A stretch of 64,000 nt of DNA, taken from Ruminococcus_G sp050944435 (GTDB taxonomy: Bacteria; Bacillota; Clostridia; Lachnospirales; Lachnospiraceae). Position 1 is the first letter of the stretch. Every line of letters begins with the position of its first letter. The position numbers and the translations under genes are program-made. Shown in pieces: positions 25,337 to 33,998 of this stretch. The stretch lies in NCBI GenBank assembly GCA_050944435.1, contig JBMNRB010000011.1, positions 28,591-92,590 on the forward strand. The letters are read 5' to 3'. The notes beneath the pieces are model-generated. The model searched no databases and was not told the origin of the DNA. It worked only from the letters and a program-made list of their open reading frames with translations.

Positions 25337-25513
25337 ATGAAACCAGATATCGAGGAACTGCGCAAAAAATACATAGAGAATCCACCCGAAGGAATGACGT
25401 CCGAGGACATTCGCCATATGAGCGGGGATGACCTTCTGGATATGGATTATTTTCTGAATGAAGACGACCCTTTTGACGATTTGTTTGGAGAAGAAGGTTT
25501 TTATATCTTCTAA
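25337..25513 (+). CDS. Small acidic protein linked to the IS91-like transposase
   Basis: A 58-residue very acidic protein (start MKPDIEELRKKY, end GEEGFYIF). It lies 40 bases after the transposase in the same direction. A GAGG lies about nine bases before the ATG. It has no known domain. The position suggests it is part of the element, perhaps modulating transposition; that is inference. Confidence 0.55.
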   Translation: MKPDIEELRKKYIENPPEGMTSEDIRHMSGDDLLDMDYFLNEDDPFDDLFGEEGFYIF

Positions 25514-25616
25514 ATCTAACCATCGTCTTATTGTCATATCCATTTCTCTGTTGATTTAACATATGTTCGACCAGCAGGGCTTCTTTTCCCTTATCCAAAA
25601 TCGGAATTTCCTATAA

Positions 25617-25664
25617 AGCAAAAAGCCCTTGAAAACGCCCGTTTTACGGGATTTTCAAGGGCTT
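25617..25664 (-). terminator. Intrinsic terminator of rpsB-tsf
   Basis: A 13-base perfect stem (25623-25635 with 25652-25664) encloses a second hairpin CCCG-TTTTA-CGGG. On the minus strand it is followed by a U run. It lies 24 bases beyond the tsf stop. Confidence 0.88.
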
Positions 25665-25687
25665 CAAGCACCTTTGGTTTTAGGAAA

Positions 25688-26626
25688 TTACATTCCCATC
25701 TGTTTTGCTACTTCTTCTGCGAAGTTTTCTTCTTTTTTCTCAATACCTTCTCCGGTTTCATAGCGAACAAAACCTTTGATATTGATCTTTGCACCATTGG
25801 CTTTGGCAACTTCATCCACATACTTGGACACTGACTGTTTTCCATCCTCTGCTTTTACATAAACCTGATCCAGCAGACAGATTTCTTTCAGCTCTTTATT
25901 GATACGTCCATTGATGATTCCCTCAATAACCTTCTCCGGTTTCTGAGATTCTTTGGGATCGTTTTTAATCTGAGCCATCAGAATTTCTTTTTCATGGGCA
26001 ATATATTCTTCGCTGATTTCAGAACGGTTTGTATACTGAGGTCTCAGAGCAGCTACCTGCATAGCTACGTTTTTAGCCATCTCTTTTACTGCATCATTGA
26101 CAACGTCTGTCTCCACATCAACGAGAACGCCGATCTTTCCGCCCATATGAGTATAAGCGGCAATCATTCCGTTTTCCTCTGTCACCTGAGCAAAACGACG
26201 AATATTCATATTTTCGCCGATAGTAGCAATCTGATGAGCCAGAGCTTCTGATACTGTCTCGCTTGTATCGAATTTCCAGGGCTCTGCCAGGAACGCTTCG
26301 ATATCTGCAGCAGAAGTTTCAAGAGCCTGCTCTGCCACCTGAGCTACATAAGTCTGGAATTTTTCGTTTTTAGCAACGAAGTCTGTCTCTGCGTTTACTT
26401 CCACTGCAACCGCTTTTTTAGCATCGTCAGCCACTTTCAGCATAACGATACCTTCCGCTGCAATTCTTCCTGCTTTTTTCTGAGCAGTCGCCAGTCCCTT
26501 TTCTCTCAGGAACTCCATTGCTTTATCCATATCGCCGTCTGTCGCTGTAAGAGCTTTCTTACAGTCCATCATTCCGGCACCGCTGATTTCTCTTAATTCT
26601 TTAACCATTGCTGCTGTAATAGCCAT
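25688..26626 (-). CDS. tsf: Elongation factor Ts
   Basis: The 312-residue protein begins with the UBA-like domain (VKELREISGAGMMDCKKAL) and has the TDFVAKNE motif at about residues 80-87, which contacts EF-Tu. It exchanges GDP for GTP on EF-Tu. The gene follows rpsB after 32 bases, as in most bacteria, and ends at a strong terminator. Confidence 0.97.
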   Translation of the reverse strand: MAITAAMVKELREISGAGMMDCKKALTATDGDMDKAMEFLREKGLATAQKKAGRIAAEGIVMLKVADDAKKAVAVEVNAETDFVAKNEKFQTYVAQVAEQALETSAADIEAFLAEPWKFDTSETVSEALAHQIATIGENMNIRRFAQVTEENGMIAAYTHMGGKIGVLVDVETDVVNDAVKEMAKNVAMQVAALRPQYTNRSEISEEYIAHEKEILMAQIKNDPKESQKPEKVIEGIINGRINKELKEICLLDQVYVKAEDGKQSVSKYVDEVAKANGAKINIKGFVRYETGEGIEKKEENFAEEVAKQMGM

Positions 26627-26658
26627 GATGATTTTCCTCCTGAATTCCGAAATTTAAA

Positions 26659-27423
26659 TTATTCTTCCGTCTCTGCCTCTGCTGCTTCCGCTTCCTCTGC
26701 TTCTTCCATTACCTCTTCCGGATATACGGCATCCTCAGCCTCACCCTGTTTTGCCTCGATAACGGCGTCAGCCATTTTTGAAACGATAAGTTTCACTGCG
26801 CGGATTGCATCGTCATTTCCCGGAATTACATAATCCAGTTCTTCCGGATCACAGTTTGTATCGCAGATACCAATTAACGGAATACCCAGTGTATGTGCTT
26901 CCTGTACGCAGATTCTTTCTTTCTTGGGATCTACAATAAAGATTGCGTCCGGGATTTTCTTCATTTCTTTGATTCCGCCCAGGTTTTTCTGAAGCTTGGT
27001 CATTTCTTTTCTCAGCTCAATAACTTCTTTTTTCGGAAGCACGTCAAAAGTTCCGTCTTCTTCCATTGCCTCAATTTCTTTCAGTCTCTGAATTCTGCTC
27101 TGAATAGTTTTAAAGTTGGTCAGCATACCGCCCAGCCATCTTTCATTCACATAGAACATTCCGCAGCGCTCTGCTTCCGTTTTGATTGCATCCTGAGCCT
27201 GTTTTTTTGTTCCTACAAAAAGAATGCTTCCGCCTTCTGCAACAATATCAGAAACTGCTTTATATGCATCGTCAACCATTCCTACTGATTTCTGAAGGTC
27301 GATGATATAAATACCATTTCTTTCTGTGTAAATGTACTCAGCCATTTTCGGATTCCATCTTCTTGTCTGATGTCCGAAATGCACACCGGCTTCCAAAAGT
27401 TGTTTCATTGAAATTACGCTCAT
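26659..27423 (-). CDS. rpsB: 30S ribosomal protein S2
   Basis: The 254-residue protein has the S2 signatures GVHFGHQTRRWNPKM and FIVDPKKERICVQEA and the C-terminal acidic tail rich in Glu and Ala common in clostridia. It joins the small subunit late, next to S1/S3. The ATG has AAGGAG upstream. The transcript has its own promoter and a folded leader of about 105 bases (separate entries). Confidence 0.97.
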   Translation of the reverse strand: MSVISMKQLLEAGVHFGHQTRRWNPKMAEYIYTERNGIYIIDLQKSVGMVDDAYKAVSDIVAEGGSILFVGTKKQAQDAIKTEAERCGMFYVNERWLGGMLTNFKTIQSRIQRLKEIEAMEEDGTFDVLPKKEVIELRKEMTKLQKNLGGIKEMKKIPDAIFIVDPKKERICVQEAHTLGIPLIGICDTNCDPEELDYVIPGNDDAIRAVKLIVSKMADAVIEAKQGEAEDAVYPEEVMEEAEEAEAAEAETEE

Positions 27424-27452
27424 TTTCTTATCTCCTTTTTGGTTTGTTCCTC

Positions 27453-27514
27453 CGCATGCTTCGACGTTTTCCTGTGACCCGTACTCCGGGCACCATACAG
27501 GTTACCCACATGCG
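27453..27514 (-). ncRNA. Structured 5' leader of rpsB, candidate autoregulatory RNA
   Basis: Three nested helices are visible: CGCATG with CATGCG (27453-27458 with 27509-27514), CCTGT with ACAGG (27471-27475 with 27497-27501), and CCCG with CGGG (27478-27481 with 27487-27490). They fold into one arm with internal loops just before GGAGG. Ribosomal protein operons often carry such leaders bound by the encoded protein. Whether this one belongs to a known class was not tested. Confidence 0.55.
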
Positions 27515-27534
27515 TGTTTTTTCGCGACTTTATG

Positions 27535-27563
27535 ATTATAGCATGGAAAAATAGCGGATTCAA
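27535..27563 (-). promoter_or_regulatory. Promoter of rpsB-tsf
   Basis: Minus-strand TTGAAT (27558-27563) and TATAAT (27535-27540) with a 17-base spacer, about 112 bases upstream of the rpsB start. Confidence 0.75.
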
Positions 27564-27602
27564 GCACTTTTCCCTATTTTACGCAAACTTTTCTTCCTTT
27601 TT

Positions 27603-29495
27603 TCACGGCGCAGCCGGCTGCAGCAGAATCTCATGGGTTCCTGATGCAAAAGGCGCCAGCCAATACAACGTACTGATAACCCGAATTCCCTCCGGTGTTT
27701 TGTAAAATCCCACCTCGTTGAAATCCGCCGAAACATCACTGACCGCACCTTCGAAAAATTCGCCGGGATTTGCAGCGATTAACTGGTTAAATCCGTCATT
27801 TACCATCTGCTGGGCCGCAGCTGTGTCTGTATTCAGCAGTTCCGGCAGAGTGTACATGTGATCGCTGTTCAAGTCTATCGTCTCTCCGAACTCCCGGGTC
27901 ATTCCGTGAGCGCCTCCGTAGTATTCATCACTCAAAAAACGTATGGACACCACGGCCCCTTCCTGATAGACGATCTCTGCTTCCTGCTTTGCCCATGCAT
28001 TCGTTATTCCATCCGCTATCATATCATCCTGACTTTTCTGCACATCAGCAGCCATCTGCTCAAAATGAGTATTCCACTGATCCACAGTGGAAGAAGACGG
28101 TGAAAACTGGGGGTACTGAATATCCCCGTTTCCCTGATAGGTTACGATTTCCGCCTGATAGCTTTCCTCCTGGGAAGTTCCAGCCGTCTCTTCTGTCTTT
28201 TGAAAATCCGTAATCGTCACATTTACCGGGCCGAGCGGTTCCGCCGCGCCTGCCTGAAGCCATTCCTGTGTTTGCAATGGAGTAATTTCCGTACTTTTTT
28301 CTATCCGCAGCAGTTTTCGCAAACCGTCGTCCTGCTCCGTCAGCGGCGCATCCCATCCCAGGCGATCGGGATACAGTTCCAGCTCATGAACGCTGTTTAT
28401 AAAATTCAAAATCGCCTGACGCCCTTCTTCGTATCCTTCCGGATTGTACGTATCGTCCATCTCAAAGCAGGCATGGGTTATATCGTCAGAACCAGCCATA
28501 TTAATCTCCTCTCCTATCTGACTGAACGTCTGATTCCGGTAATCCACCTGGCGAAGCCTCCATGAAACCCCATCAGCCAAGTGCTGCGCCAGCGACGTAT
28601 CTTCCAGGAATATTCCCACGTGATCTTCATACTGCTTTGCAAAAAATTCAATACGTGCCGGACAGTAAGAAGCGTTTAAGTCGGCCTCAAGGCTGGTCTG
28701 CGCCGCTTTCTCCCAGACTCCCTCTTGGTTTTCTTCCAGCATATAGAAAACAAAAGTTCTGGAATATGGCCACTGGCCCTGCTGATTGGAAAGTACAAGG
28801 GCAAGAATTTCATCCTTTCTATCCTGATCATAATCATACCTGTCGGCGCACAGGATACCCTCTTCCTCCATACCGTTCATCATATAATAAATATCTTCAC
28901 GGGCAAATTCCATAGTATAAGTATTATCCGATAAATACGGGTATCCCAATACTTCCATGGAAACTGTCAGGGGATCTTCCTGATTTTCTTCCTGCGTCTC
29001 CTCTTCTTTGACAGAAATCAGTTCCTGCACCTCTGTCAGCCTGCGTTCTATCGCCTGGACTTTCTCTGTCTCCTTTTCCGGAATAACCTCCAGGGCATCT
29101 GTCAGAACTTTCTTTGCCTCATCATACCGGTTTGTTTCCACCAGCACCGCAGACAACTGAATATACGGCTGGGCCTGCCGGGGATTGATGTCAATCGCTT
29201 CCCGGAAGCAAATTTCTGCATCCTCGTAATTCAGCTCCGCCAGATATTGTTTTCCCAAAGTCAACTGCTGGGTATACTGCTCCTGCTGTGCAACCTTTCT
29301 CCAGACAACAACGGCAATCACTGCAAGGATAACCGCCATCGCTGCAATGATCACCGCCCATATAGCTTTTCTTTTCTTGTTGTCCGGACTGCTGTCTTTC
29401 CTTGGATGTTGTGGAGCCGCATACAGCGCATTGCCGCAATTTTCGCAGTAACGACTGCTTTCATCATTGTATGCACCGCAACGTCCGCAATACAT
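27603..29495 (-). CDS. Zinc-ribbon, TPR and DUF3298 membrane protein
   Basis: The 630-residue protein starts at 29495, eight bases after GGAGG. Domains in order: zinc ribbon (CGRCG and CENCG, residues 3-23), one transmembrane helix (AVIIAAMAVILAVIAVVVW, about 46-65), TPR-like repeats (about 80-150), and a C-terminal RsiV-like DUF3298 region with GGAHGMTREFGETIDL. In RsiV the related domain binds lysozyme. It is the last gene of the envelope cluster, before rpsB. Binding of a wall component is plausible but unproven. Confidence 0.72.
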   Translation of the reverse strand: MYCGRCGAYNDESSRYCENCGNALYAAPQHPRKDSSPDNKKRKAIWAVIIAAMAVILAVIAVVVWRKVAQQEQYTQQLTLGKQYLAELNYEDAEICFREAIDINPRQAQPYIQLSAVLVETNRYDEAKKVLTDALEVIPEKETEKVQAIERRLTEVQELISVKEEETQEENQEDPLTVSMEVLGYPYLSDNTYTMEFAREDIYYMMNGMEEEGILCADRYDYDQDRKDEILALVLSNQQGQWPYSRTFVFYMLEENQEGVWEKAAQTSLEADLNASYCPARIEFFAKQYEDHVGIFLEDTSLAQHLADGVSWRLRQVDYRNQTFSQIGEEINMAGSDDITHACFEMDDTYNPEGYEEGRQAILNFINSVHELELYPDRLGWDAPLTEQDDGLRKLLRIEKSTEITPLQTQEWLQAGAAEPLGPVNVTITDFQKTEETAGTSQEESYQAEIVTYQGNGDIQYPQFSPSSSTVDQWNTHFEQMAADVQKSQDDMIADGITNAWAKQEAEIVYQEGAVVSIRFLSDEYYGGAHGMTREFGETIDLNSDHMYTLPELLNTDTAAAQQMVNDGFNQLIAANPGEFFEGAVSDVSADFNEVGFYKTPEGIRVISTLYWLAPFASGTHEILLQPAAP

Positions 29496-29509
29496 TTTCT
29501 CTTCCTCCA

Positions 29510-30382
29510 TCAATTATATCCATGTGCTGCTTCATAATCGGAAATCAGCTTTGCGTTCCTAAGTTCTGTTTTCGTCAAAAGCTGATTATCGTCAAAACTG
29601 GCTGCCGGAATACTGGGTACATACCAGCTTTTTCCTCTGAAATAAGAATCCAGCGCCTCGTCTTCAAACATCCGCCCATGTCTTGCATAAATTTCATTTC
29701 TGGCAACCCGAAGTTCCCATTCGCTCAAACCTGCCAAATCTGCATTGGTCAGTTCCCGGGTAGAGCTGTCCGGAATCACATAATCACTGCTTGCAGGCGC
29801 TGCCGTCGGCGCCTGTGTGGGTACCGGCGTCACCGTAGGCACGGCAGTAACTGCCGGCGTGGGAATAGGAGTTGATGTTGGTTCCGCTGTGGGCGCTTCC
29901 GAAGGCGTCACTGTCACTTCTTCTTCCGTCTCACTTTCCAGGTCCGGATTTATTTCTTCTGCCGTCGCCTCTTTCGCTTCCACCGTCACATCTTCTTCAT
30001 TATTTAAATTTATTAAAGTCATTACTCCCCAGATGATGCCGACGACAAGAACCGCTGTGATAACGCCCAGAAAAATGTACAGTATCTTATCTTTTCCGTC
30101 GTTTCCCGAACCATGATGCTGATTTCCATGATTTGACTGATAAAATTGTTCATCAGGACGGTATCTGTTCCCCTGCTGCCGGCTTCTCTGCTGATTCTGC
30201 CAGGAAACATTATCGGACTGACGCCGGTCTTGTTTTTCCTGTACATATTCTCTGTGAGACTGACCGGAATTATACCCCATTCTGACCGTGGCATCATCCT
30301 CCACTTTCGCGCCGCATTCCGGACAGTAGACATCCTCCGGGCTCAACTGCGCCCCGCATTTTTCACAATACATGACTTTCAT
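29510..30382 (-). CDS. Zinc-ribbon membrane protein with YARHG domain
   Basis: The 290-residue protein has an N-terminal zinc ribbon (CEKCG and CPECG), a Gln/Arg/Tyr-rich cytoplasmic part, a transmembrane helix (ILYIFLGVITAVLVVGIIWG, near residue 105), a Pro/Thr-rich linker and a C-terminal YARHG domain with NEIYARHGRMFED. YARHG is an extracellular domain of unknown role often beside peptidoglycan enzymes. Its start overlaps the previous gene by four bases. The ATG at 30373 is an alternative start with better spacing. Confidence 0.8.
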   Translation of the reverse strand: MKVMYCEKCGAQLSPEDVYCPECGAKVEDDATVRMGYNSGQSHREYVQEKQDRRQSDNVSWQNQQRSRQQGNRYRPDEQFYQSNHGNQHHGSGNDGKDKILYIFLGVITAVLVVGIIWGVMTLINLNNEEDVTVEAKEATAEEINPDLESETEEEVTVTPSEAPTAEPTSTPIPTPAVTAVPTVTPVPTQAPTAAPASSDYVIPDSSTRELTNADLAGLSEWELRVARNEIYARHGRMFEDEALDSYFRGKSWYVPSIPAASFDDNQLLTKTELRNAKLISDYEAAHGYN

Positions 30383-31944
30383 TTCCTCCCATCATCCGTT
30401 AACTTTTTCCCCGTCATAATATAAACGCCGCTCATCAGCGCCAAAACTACAAAGCATCCCAGCATTGCATAATAGGCCGCTTCATTTTTCGATATCAGGA
30501 TCTGTGTAAGGGCGCTGCCCAAAACAGACCAGAGATTGGCCGCCATATGTGCAGCAATAACCACTTTCAGAGAATTGGTTCTGCACATAATCATGCCGAA
30601 GGCCAGACCGAGAAGTCCGGCATAGACAAACTGCACTACATTTCCATGGTAAAGTCCAAATATTAAAGCCGAAAGTACAACTGCCCAGACATTTCCCAGA
30701 TAATCCTGAATTCTTTTCAGCACTAGCCCCCTAAACAGCAGTTCTTCCACCACCGGAGCCGCCACTCCCACCACCAGAATCATCAGAAAAATGCTCTGAT
30801 TGCTGAACGCCGTCTCCTGTATCTGAGAATATCCTGGAAACAGTTTGTCCAGTCCGCTGTAAAAAATCAATTCATTCAGCACGTGACTGGCCGTAATGGC
30901 GAAAACAACAGTCATAAAATAAATGCCTGCTTTTTTCCCCCTGCGATTATTCTCCGGCCTGCCCAGCACCTGCATCTTTCTCAGCCTGCAGTCCCGCCGA
31001 TACAGAAAAGACAATGGAATAAGCGCCAGCACATTGGAAATTCCTGTAATCAGCACCGCCTGTTCCATGATAAGGTCGTTAACCGCCTCAAAATCCATGC
31101 CGCCCTGCCGCATCATATACCAGCTGAACAAAAGAATCGCCGCAATCTGTGTCACCACAAAAGATACGCCGTAGTGGATGCCTATGGGATAAAGCACGCG
31201 CCATATTTTTCTCAGGGGACTGTGAAGCGTTTTTTCCGGAAGGGGGGCGTCTGTTATCCCCTCTTCTTGGCTCTCTTCACTTTGCCCTGTTCTGTATCGG
31301 TCGGATAGGATCTTAAGCTCTTCCACAGAATTTGCAATATAAATAGCCCCCGCCTTGGCCAGCTCTGATGATCCTCCATATCCATAGGCCGCTCCGATGC
31401 ACTGAATGCCGCATTGGAGAGCTCCTTTCACATCATGAGAACGGTCCCCCACCATCAGCACATCTTCACGGCTGTCTGTGGCCTGAAGCCTCTCCAGCGC
31501 CTCTTCAATTACTTCTGCCTTCTTTGTCCGGCTGCCGTCCATATTGGCGCCTACTATCTCGTCAAAATACTGATCAATCTGAAAGTATTCCAGAATCCGC
31601 CGAACGTATATTTCAGGTTTCGAAGATGCCACACACAGTATCTTCTTTTCCTCTTTCAACATTTCCAGCAGCTCTAAAATTCCATCGTAAAGCTTATTTT
31701 CATAAATACCAGTCTTGGCATAACGTTCCCGATACACGGCCACCGCCGTCTCCGCCTGCCGTTCCGGCATATGACAGTATTTCATAAACTGTTCCTTTAA
31801 CGGCGGTCCCACGAAACATTTTAATTTTTCCAAATCTGGTTCATCCACGCCGAAATGCTGCAGAGCATACTGAACACTTTTTGTAATGCCTTCCGCTGAA
31901 TCTGTCAGTGTACCGTCCAGATCAAATAAAATTATCTGTGACAT
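30379..31944 (-). CDS. HAD hydrolase fused to CPBP-type intramembrane protease
   Basis: The 521-residue protein has two parts. Residues 1-215 form a PGP/YjjG-like HAD phosphatase: DLDGTLT at 8-14, SSKP near 107-110, and GDRSHD at 166-171. Residues 245-510 form a multi-pass CPBP (Abi) domain with EE400-401 and R405 in EELLFRG, H433 in LYHGN, and H466/N470 in HMAAN. All motif residues are present in both halves. Such a fusion is unusual; a stop-codon loss between two genes is ruled out by the continuous coding linker. Function is unknown. Confidence 0.85.
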   Translation of the reverse strand: MSQIILFDLDGTLTDSAEGITKSVQYALQHFGVDEPDLEKLKCFVGPPLKEQFMKYCHMPERQAETAVAVYRERYAKTGIYENKLYDGILELLEMLKEEKKILCVASSKPEIYVRRILEYFQIDQYFDEIVGANMDGSRTKKAEVIEEALERLQATDSREDVLMVGDRSHDVKGALQCGIQCIGAAYGYGGSSELAKAGAIYIANSVEELKILSDRYRTGQSEESQEEGITDAPLPEKTLHSPLRKIWRVLYPIGIHYGVSFVVTQIAAILLFSWYMMRQGGMDFEAVNDLIMEQAVLITGISNVLALIPLSFLYRRDCRLRKMQVLGRPENNRRGKKAGIYFMTVVFAITASHVLNELIFYSGLDKLFPGYSQIQETAFSNQSIFLMILVVGVAAPVVEELLFRGLVLKRIQDYLGNVWAVVLSALIFGLYHGNVVQFVYAGLLGLAFGMIMCRTNSLKVVIAAHMAANLWSVLGSALTQILISKNEAAYYAMLGCFVVLALMSGVYIMTGKKLTDDGRK

Positions 31945-31962
31945 ATATCTGTCTTCCTTTGC

Positions 31963-33921
31963 TTAGAAATAATCGTCGATTCCGTCAGCCATTCCCTGTA
32001 CCATTTTATTCTGATAAGAATCATTGGCCATATTCAAATCGTCCTGACGGTTGCTCATAAATCCCATCTCTACTATTGTGACAGGTATGGTGCTCCAGTT
32101 AATTCCACTCATGGTATCCGTATACCATATGCTTCTCTTTTTCGCCCCCGTAGCTTTGCAGAATGCATCCAGCACTTTCTGAGAAAGCTGTCTGGATTTG
32201 CTGATATTGGTTTTTGTCATGTACGGATTGGAATTGGTAGGTGCAATGGTCAGCGCACCCGAAACAGAACTGTTGCTGTCGCTGTTGGCATGAATACGAA
32301 TCAATATGTCAGCTCCCGCATTCGCCGCATTCTTGGCCCGCTGTGAATTACTGATATCCACATTGTGGGTAGTCCGGATCATATACACCTCATATCCTCG
32401 ATTTTCCAATTCTTTCTGAAGTTTTTTGGCCACTGTCAAATTCAGTTCATATTCGTTTAATCCGGACCATTGACCATATGTACCGGAAGACACTTTCGCT
32501 TTTTTTTCAGAAGCTCCCGGCCCAATGGGCTCCAGACTGCTGTTTCCATGGAGCTGATGGCCTGCATCAATCGCCACCGTAATTTTCTTTTTGCCTGGAA
32601 TATATACTCCATTGGGATCAAAATAGTATTGCTTGTTATTGATGCTCTGCCAGCCGATAAACATGGCTCCTTTCAGACCGTTTGCCCCGGTCTGTTTAAA
32701 GTAATATTTATCTCCGCCGATACTCTGCCAGCCCAGAAACATCTGTCCTTTTATTCCATCTTCACCTGTTCTTTTAAAATAAAACTTTCTTCCTCCGATA
32801 CTTTGGAAACCGGTAAGCATTTTTCCCTGCTGAGAACCGCTTTTAAGGAAATAATATGTTTTGCCGCCGATGCTCTGCCAGCCCAGCAGCGCCTTTCCTT
32901 TTACCCCCGTCTCGCCCGTTTTTTTCAGGTAATACGTCCGGCCGTTTACCTCCTGCCAGCCCAGCAGCATCCGGCCTTTCTCGCCGGCTTCGCCTGTCGG
33001 ATTGAAATAGAACTTCCGGCCGCCGATGCTCTGAAGGCCTTCAAGCATTACTCCCGCCTTTGTTCCGGTCTGTTTAAAATAATAGGTCTGACTGTTGATA
33101 CTCTGCCAGCCCAGCAGCGCTTTTCCTTTTACTCCTTTTTCGCCGGTCTTTTTCAAATAATAGGTCCGGCCGTCTACTTCCTGCCAGCCCAGCAGCATCC
33201 GGCCTTTCTCGCCGGCTTCGCCTGCCGGATTGAAATAGAACTTCCGGCCGCCGATGCTCTGGAAGCCTTTAAACATCACCCCTGCTTTCGCACCGGTCTG
33301 TTTGAAATAATAGGTCTGACTGTTGATATTCTGCCAGCCCAGAAACATGGCTCCTTTTATTCCCGGTTCCCCGGTCTGCTTCAGATAATAGGTCTGACCG
33401 TCTATCTCCTGCCAGCCTGTTTTCACATACCCTTGTTCGTCAAACATGAAACGGTACTTTCCTATCTTCTCCGTCGTATTTTTCAGATAGTCTCCATTTC
33501 CGTCACGGTATTTAAGACCATCCTCTGTCTCTTCCCATCCTGCGGCTGCTTTCACTGCTGTCTGTCCGCTTTTGGGAAGAAGCTGGGAATCTTCTTCATT
33601 TTCCTCCGGCAAAGAACTTTCGGGTTGGCTTTCGTCCGTAAGCCCGTTTTCTGTCTCTTCTTCTAACTCCTGTTCTTCTTTCTCTTCTTCCGGCAATGAC
33701 GAATCCGTATCCTCCTGCTGCTCTATATCGTCAGATATATCCTCTTTGGGTATTTCAGATTCCTCCGGTCCCGCCTGCTCCTCCTTCTCCAGTTCAGTTT
33801 CTGTCTCAGCCGCTTCTTCTGTTTCCGCAATTGCTGCCGGAGATGCCCAAACGAAATTGGCAGAAAGAAGGCACAGGATCACAAATAATAAAATGCCCTT
33901 TTTTAACATCCTCTTTTTCAT
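31963..33921 (-). CDS. Secreted N-acetylmuramoyl-L-alanine amidase with wall-binding repeats
   Basis: The 652-residue protein has a signal peptide (KKGILLFVILCLLSANFVWA), a Glu-rich spacer to about residue 110, eleven CW-binding repeats of the GWQSINxxxYYFxxTG type (about 150-420), and a C-terminal Amidase_3 domain. The zinc ligands are visible in IDAGHQ, NEYELNL and RIHANSD, and the catalytic Glu in VEMGFMSN. It cleaves the amide between muramic acid and L-alanine. A separate promoter lies just upstream. The repeats could bind choline, glucan or teichoic acid. Confidence 0.9.
   Translation of the reverse strand: MKKRMLKKGILLFVILCLLSANFVWASPAAIAETEEAAETETELEKEEQAGPEESEIPKEDISDDIEQQEDTDSSLPEEEKEEQELEEETENGLTDESQPESSLPEENEEDSQLLPKSGQTAVKAAAGWEETEDGLKYRDGNGDYLKNTTEKIGKYRFMFDEQGYVKTGWQEIDGQTYYLKQTGEPGIKGAMFLGWQNINSQTYYFKQTGAKAGVMFKGFQSIGGRKFYFNPAGEAGEKGRMLLGWQEVDGRTYYLKKTGEKGVKGKALLGWQSINSQTYYFKQTGTKAGVMLEGLQSIGGRKFYFNPTGEAGEKGRMLLGWQEVNGRTYYLKKTGETGVKGKALLGWQSIGGKTYYFLKSGSQQGKMLTGFQSIGGRKFYFKRTGEDGIKGQMFLGWQSIGGDKYYFKQTGANGLKGAMFIGWQSINNKQYYFDPNGVYIPGKKKITVAIDAGHQLHGNSSLEPIGPGASEKKAKVSSGTYGQWSGLNEYELNLTVAKKLQKELENRGYEVYMIRTTHNVDISNSQRAKNAANAGADILIRIHANSDSNSSVSGALTIAPTNSNPYMTKTNISKSRQLSQKVLDAFCKATGAKKRSIWYTDTMSGINWSTIPVTIVEMGFMSNRQDDLNMANDSYQNKMVQGMADGIDDYF
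32951..33406 (-). repeat. Two 228-base tandem units within the amidase repeat region
   Basis: The segment from 32951 repeats at 33179, and a third copy of the start motif appears at 33407, so the period is exactly 228 bases (76 codons, three wall-binding repeats). The units are nearly identical, including long silent stretches, which points to recent duplication or gene conversion. Confidence 0.85.
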
Positions 33922-33941
33922 ATTCCACCTCTTTTCCCCAT

Positions 33942-33977
33942 TTGTGAAGATTATACCATACTTCTCACAAGAATCAA
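33942..33977 (-). promoter_or_regulatory. Promoter and dyad before the amidase gene
   Basis: Minus-strand TTGATT (33972-33977) and TATAAT (33950-33955) are spaced by 16 bases. TTGTGA (33942-33947) and TCACAA (33965-33970) form an inverted repeat that covers the -10 and most of the spacer, as a repressor site would. The amidase to DUF3298 genes thus can be transcribed apart from the kinase. Confidence 0.55.
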
Positions 33978-33998
33978 AGAAATCTGTTGGATTGCCCC

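Larger units (their letters stand above)
24057..25513 (+). mobile_element. IS91-like (Y2 transposase) insertion element
   Basis: The element is defined by the HUH-type transposase at 24145-25296, the upstream hairpins at 24057-24102 and the small downstream reading frame to 25513. IS91 elements move by rolling-circle replication and have no terminal inverted repeats or target duplication, so exact ends cannot be set from one copy. The boundaries given are approximate. Confidence 0.6.

Noticed and set aside
32470..33666. A 398-codon plus-strand frame opposite the amidase
   Set aside because: It is the shadow of the wall-binding repeats; no ribosome binding site and no family resemblance.
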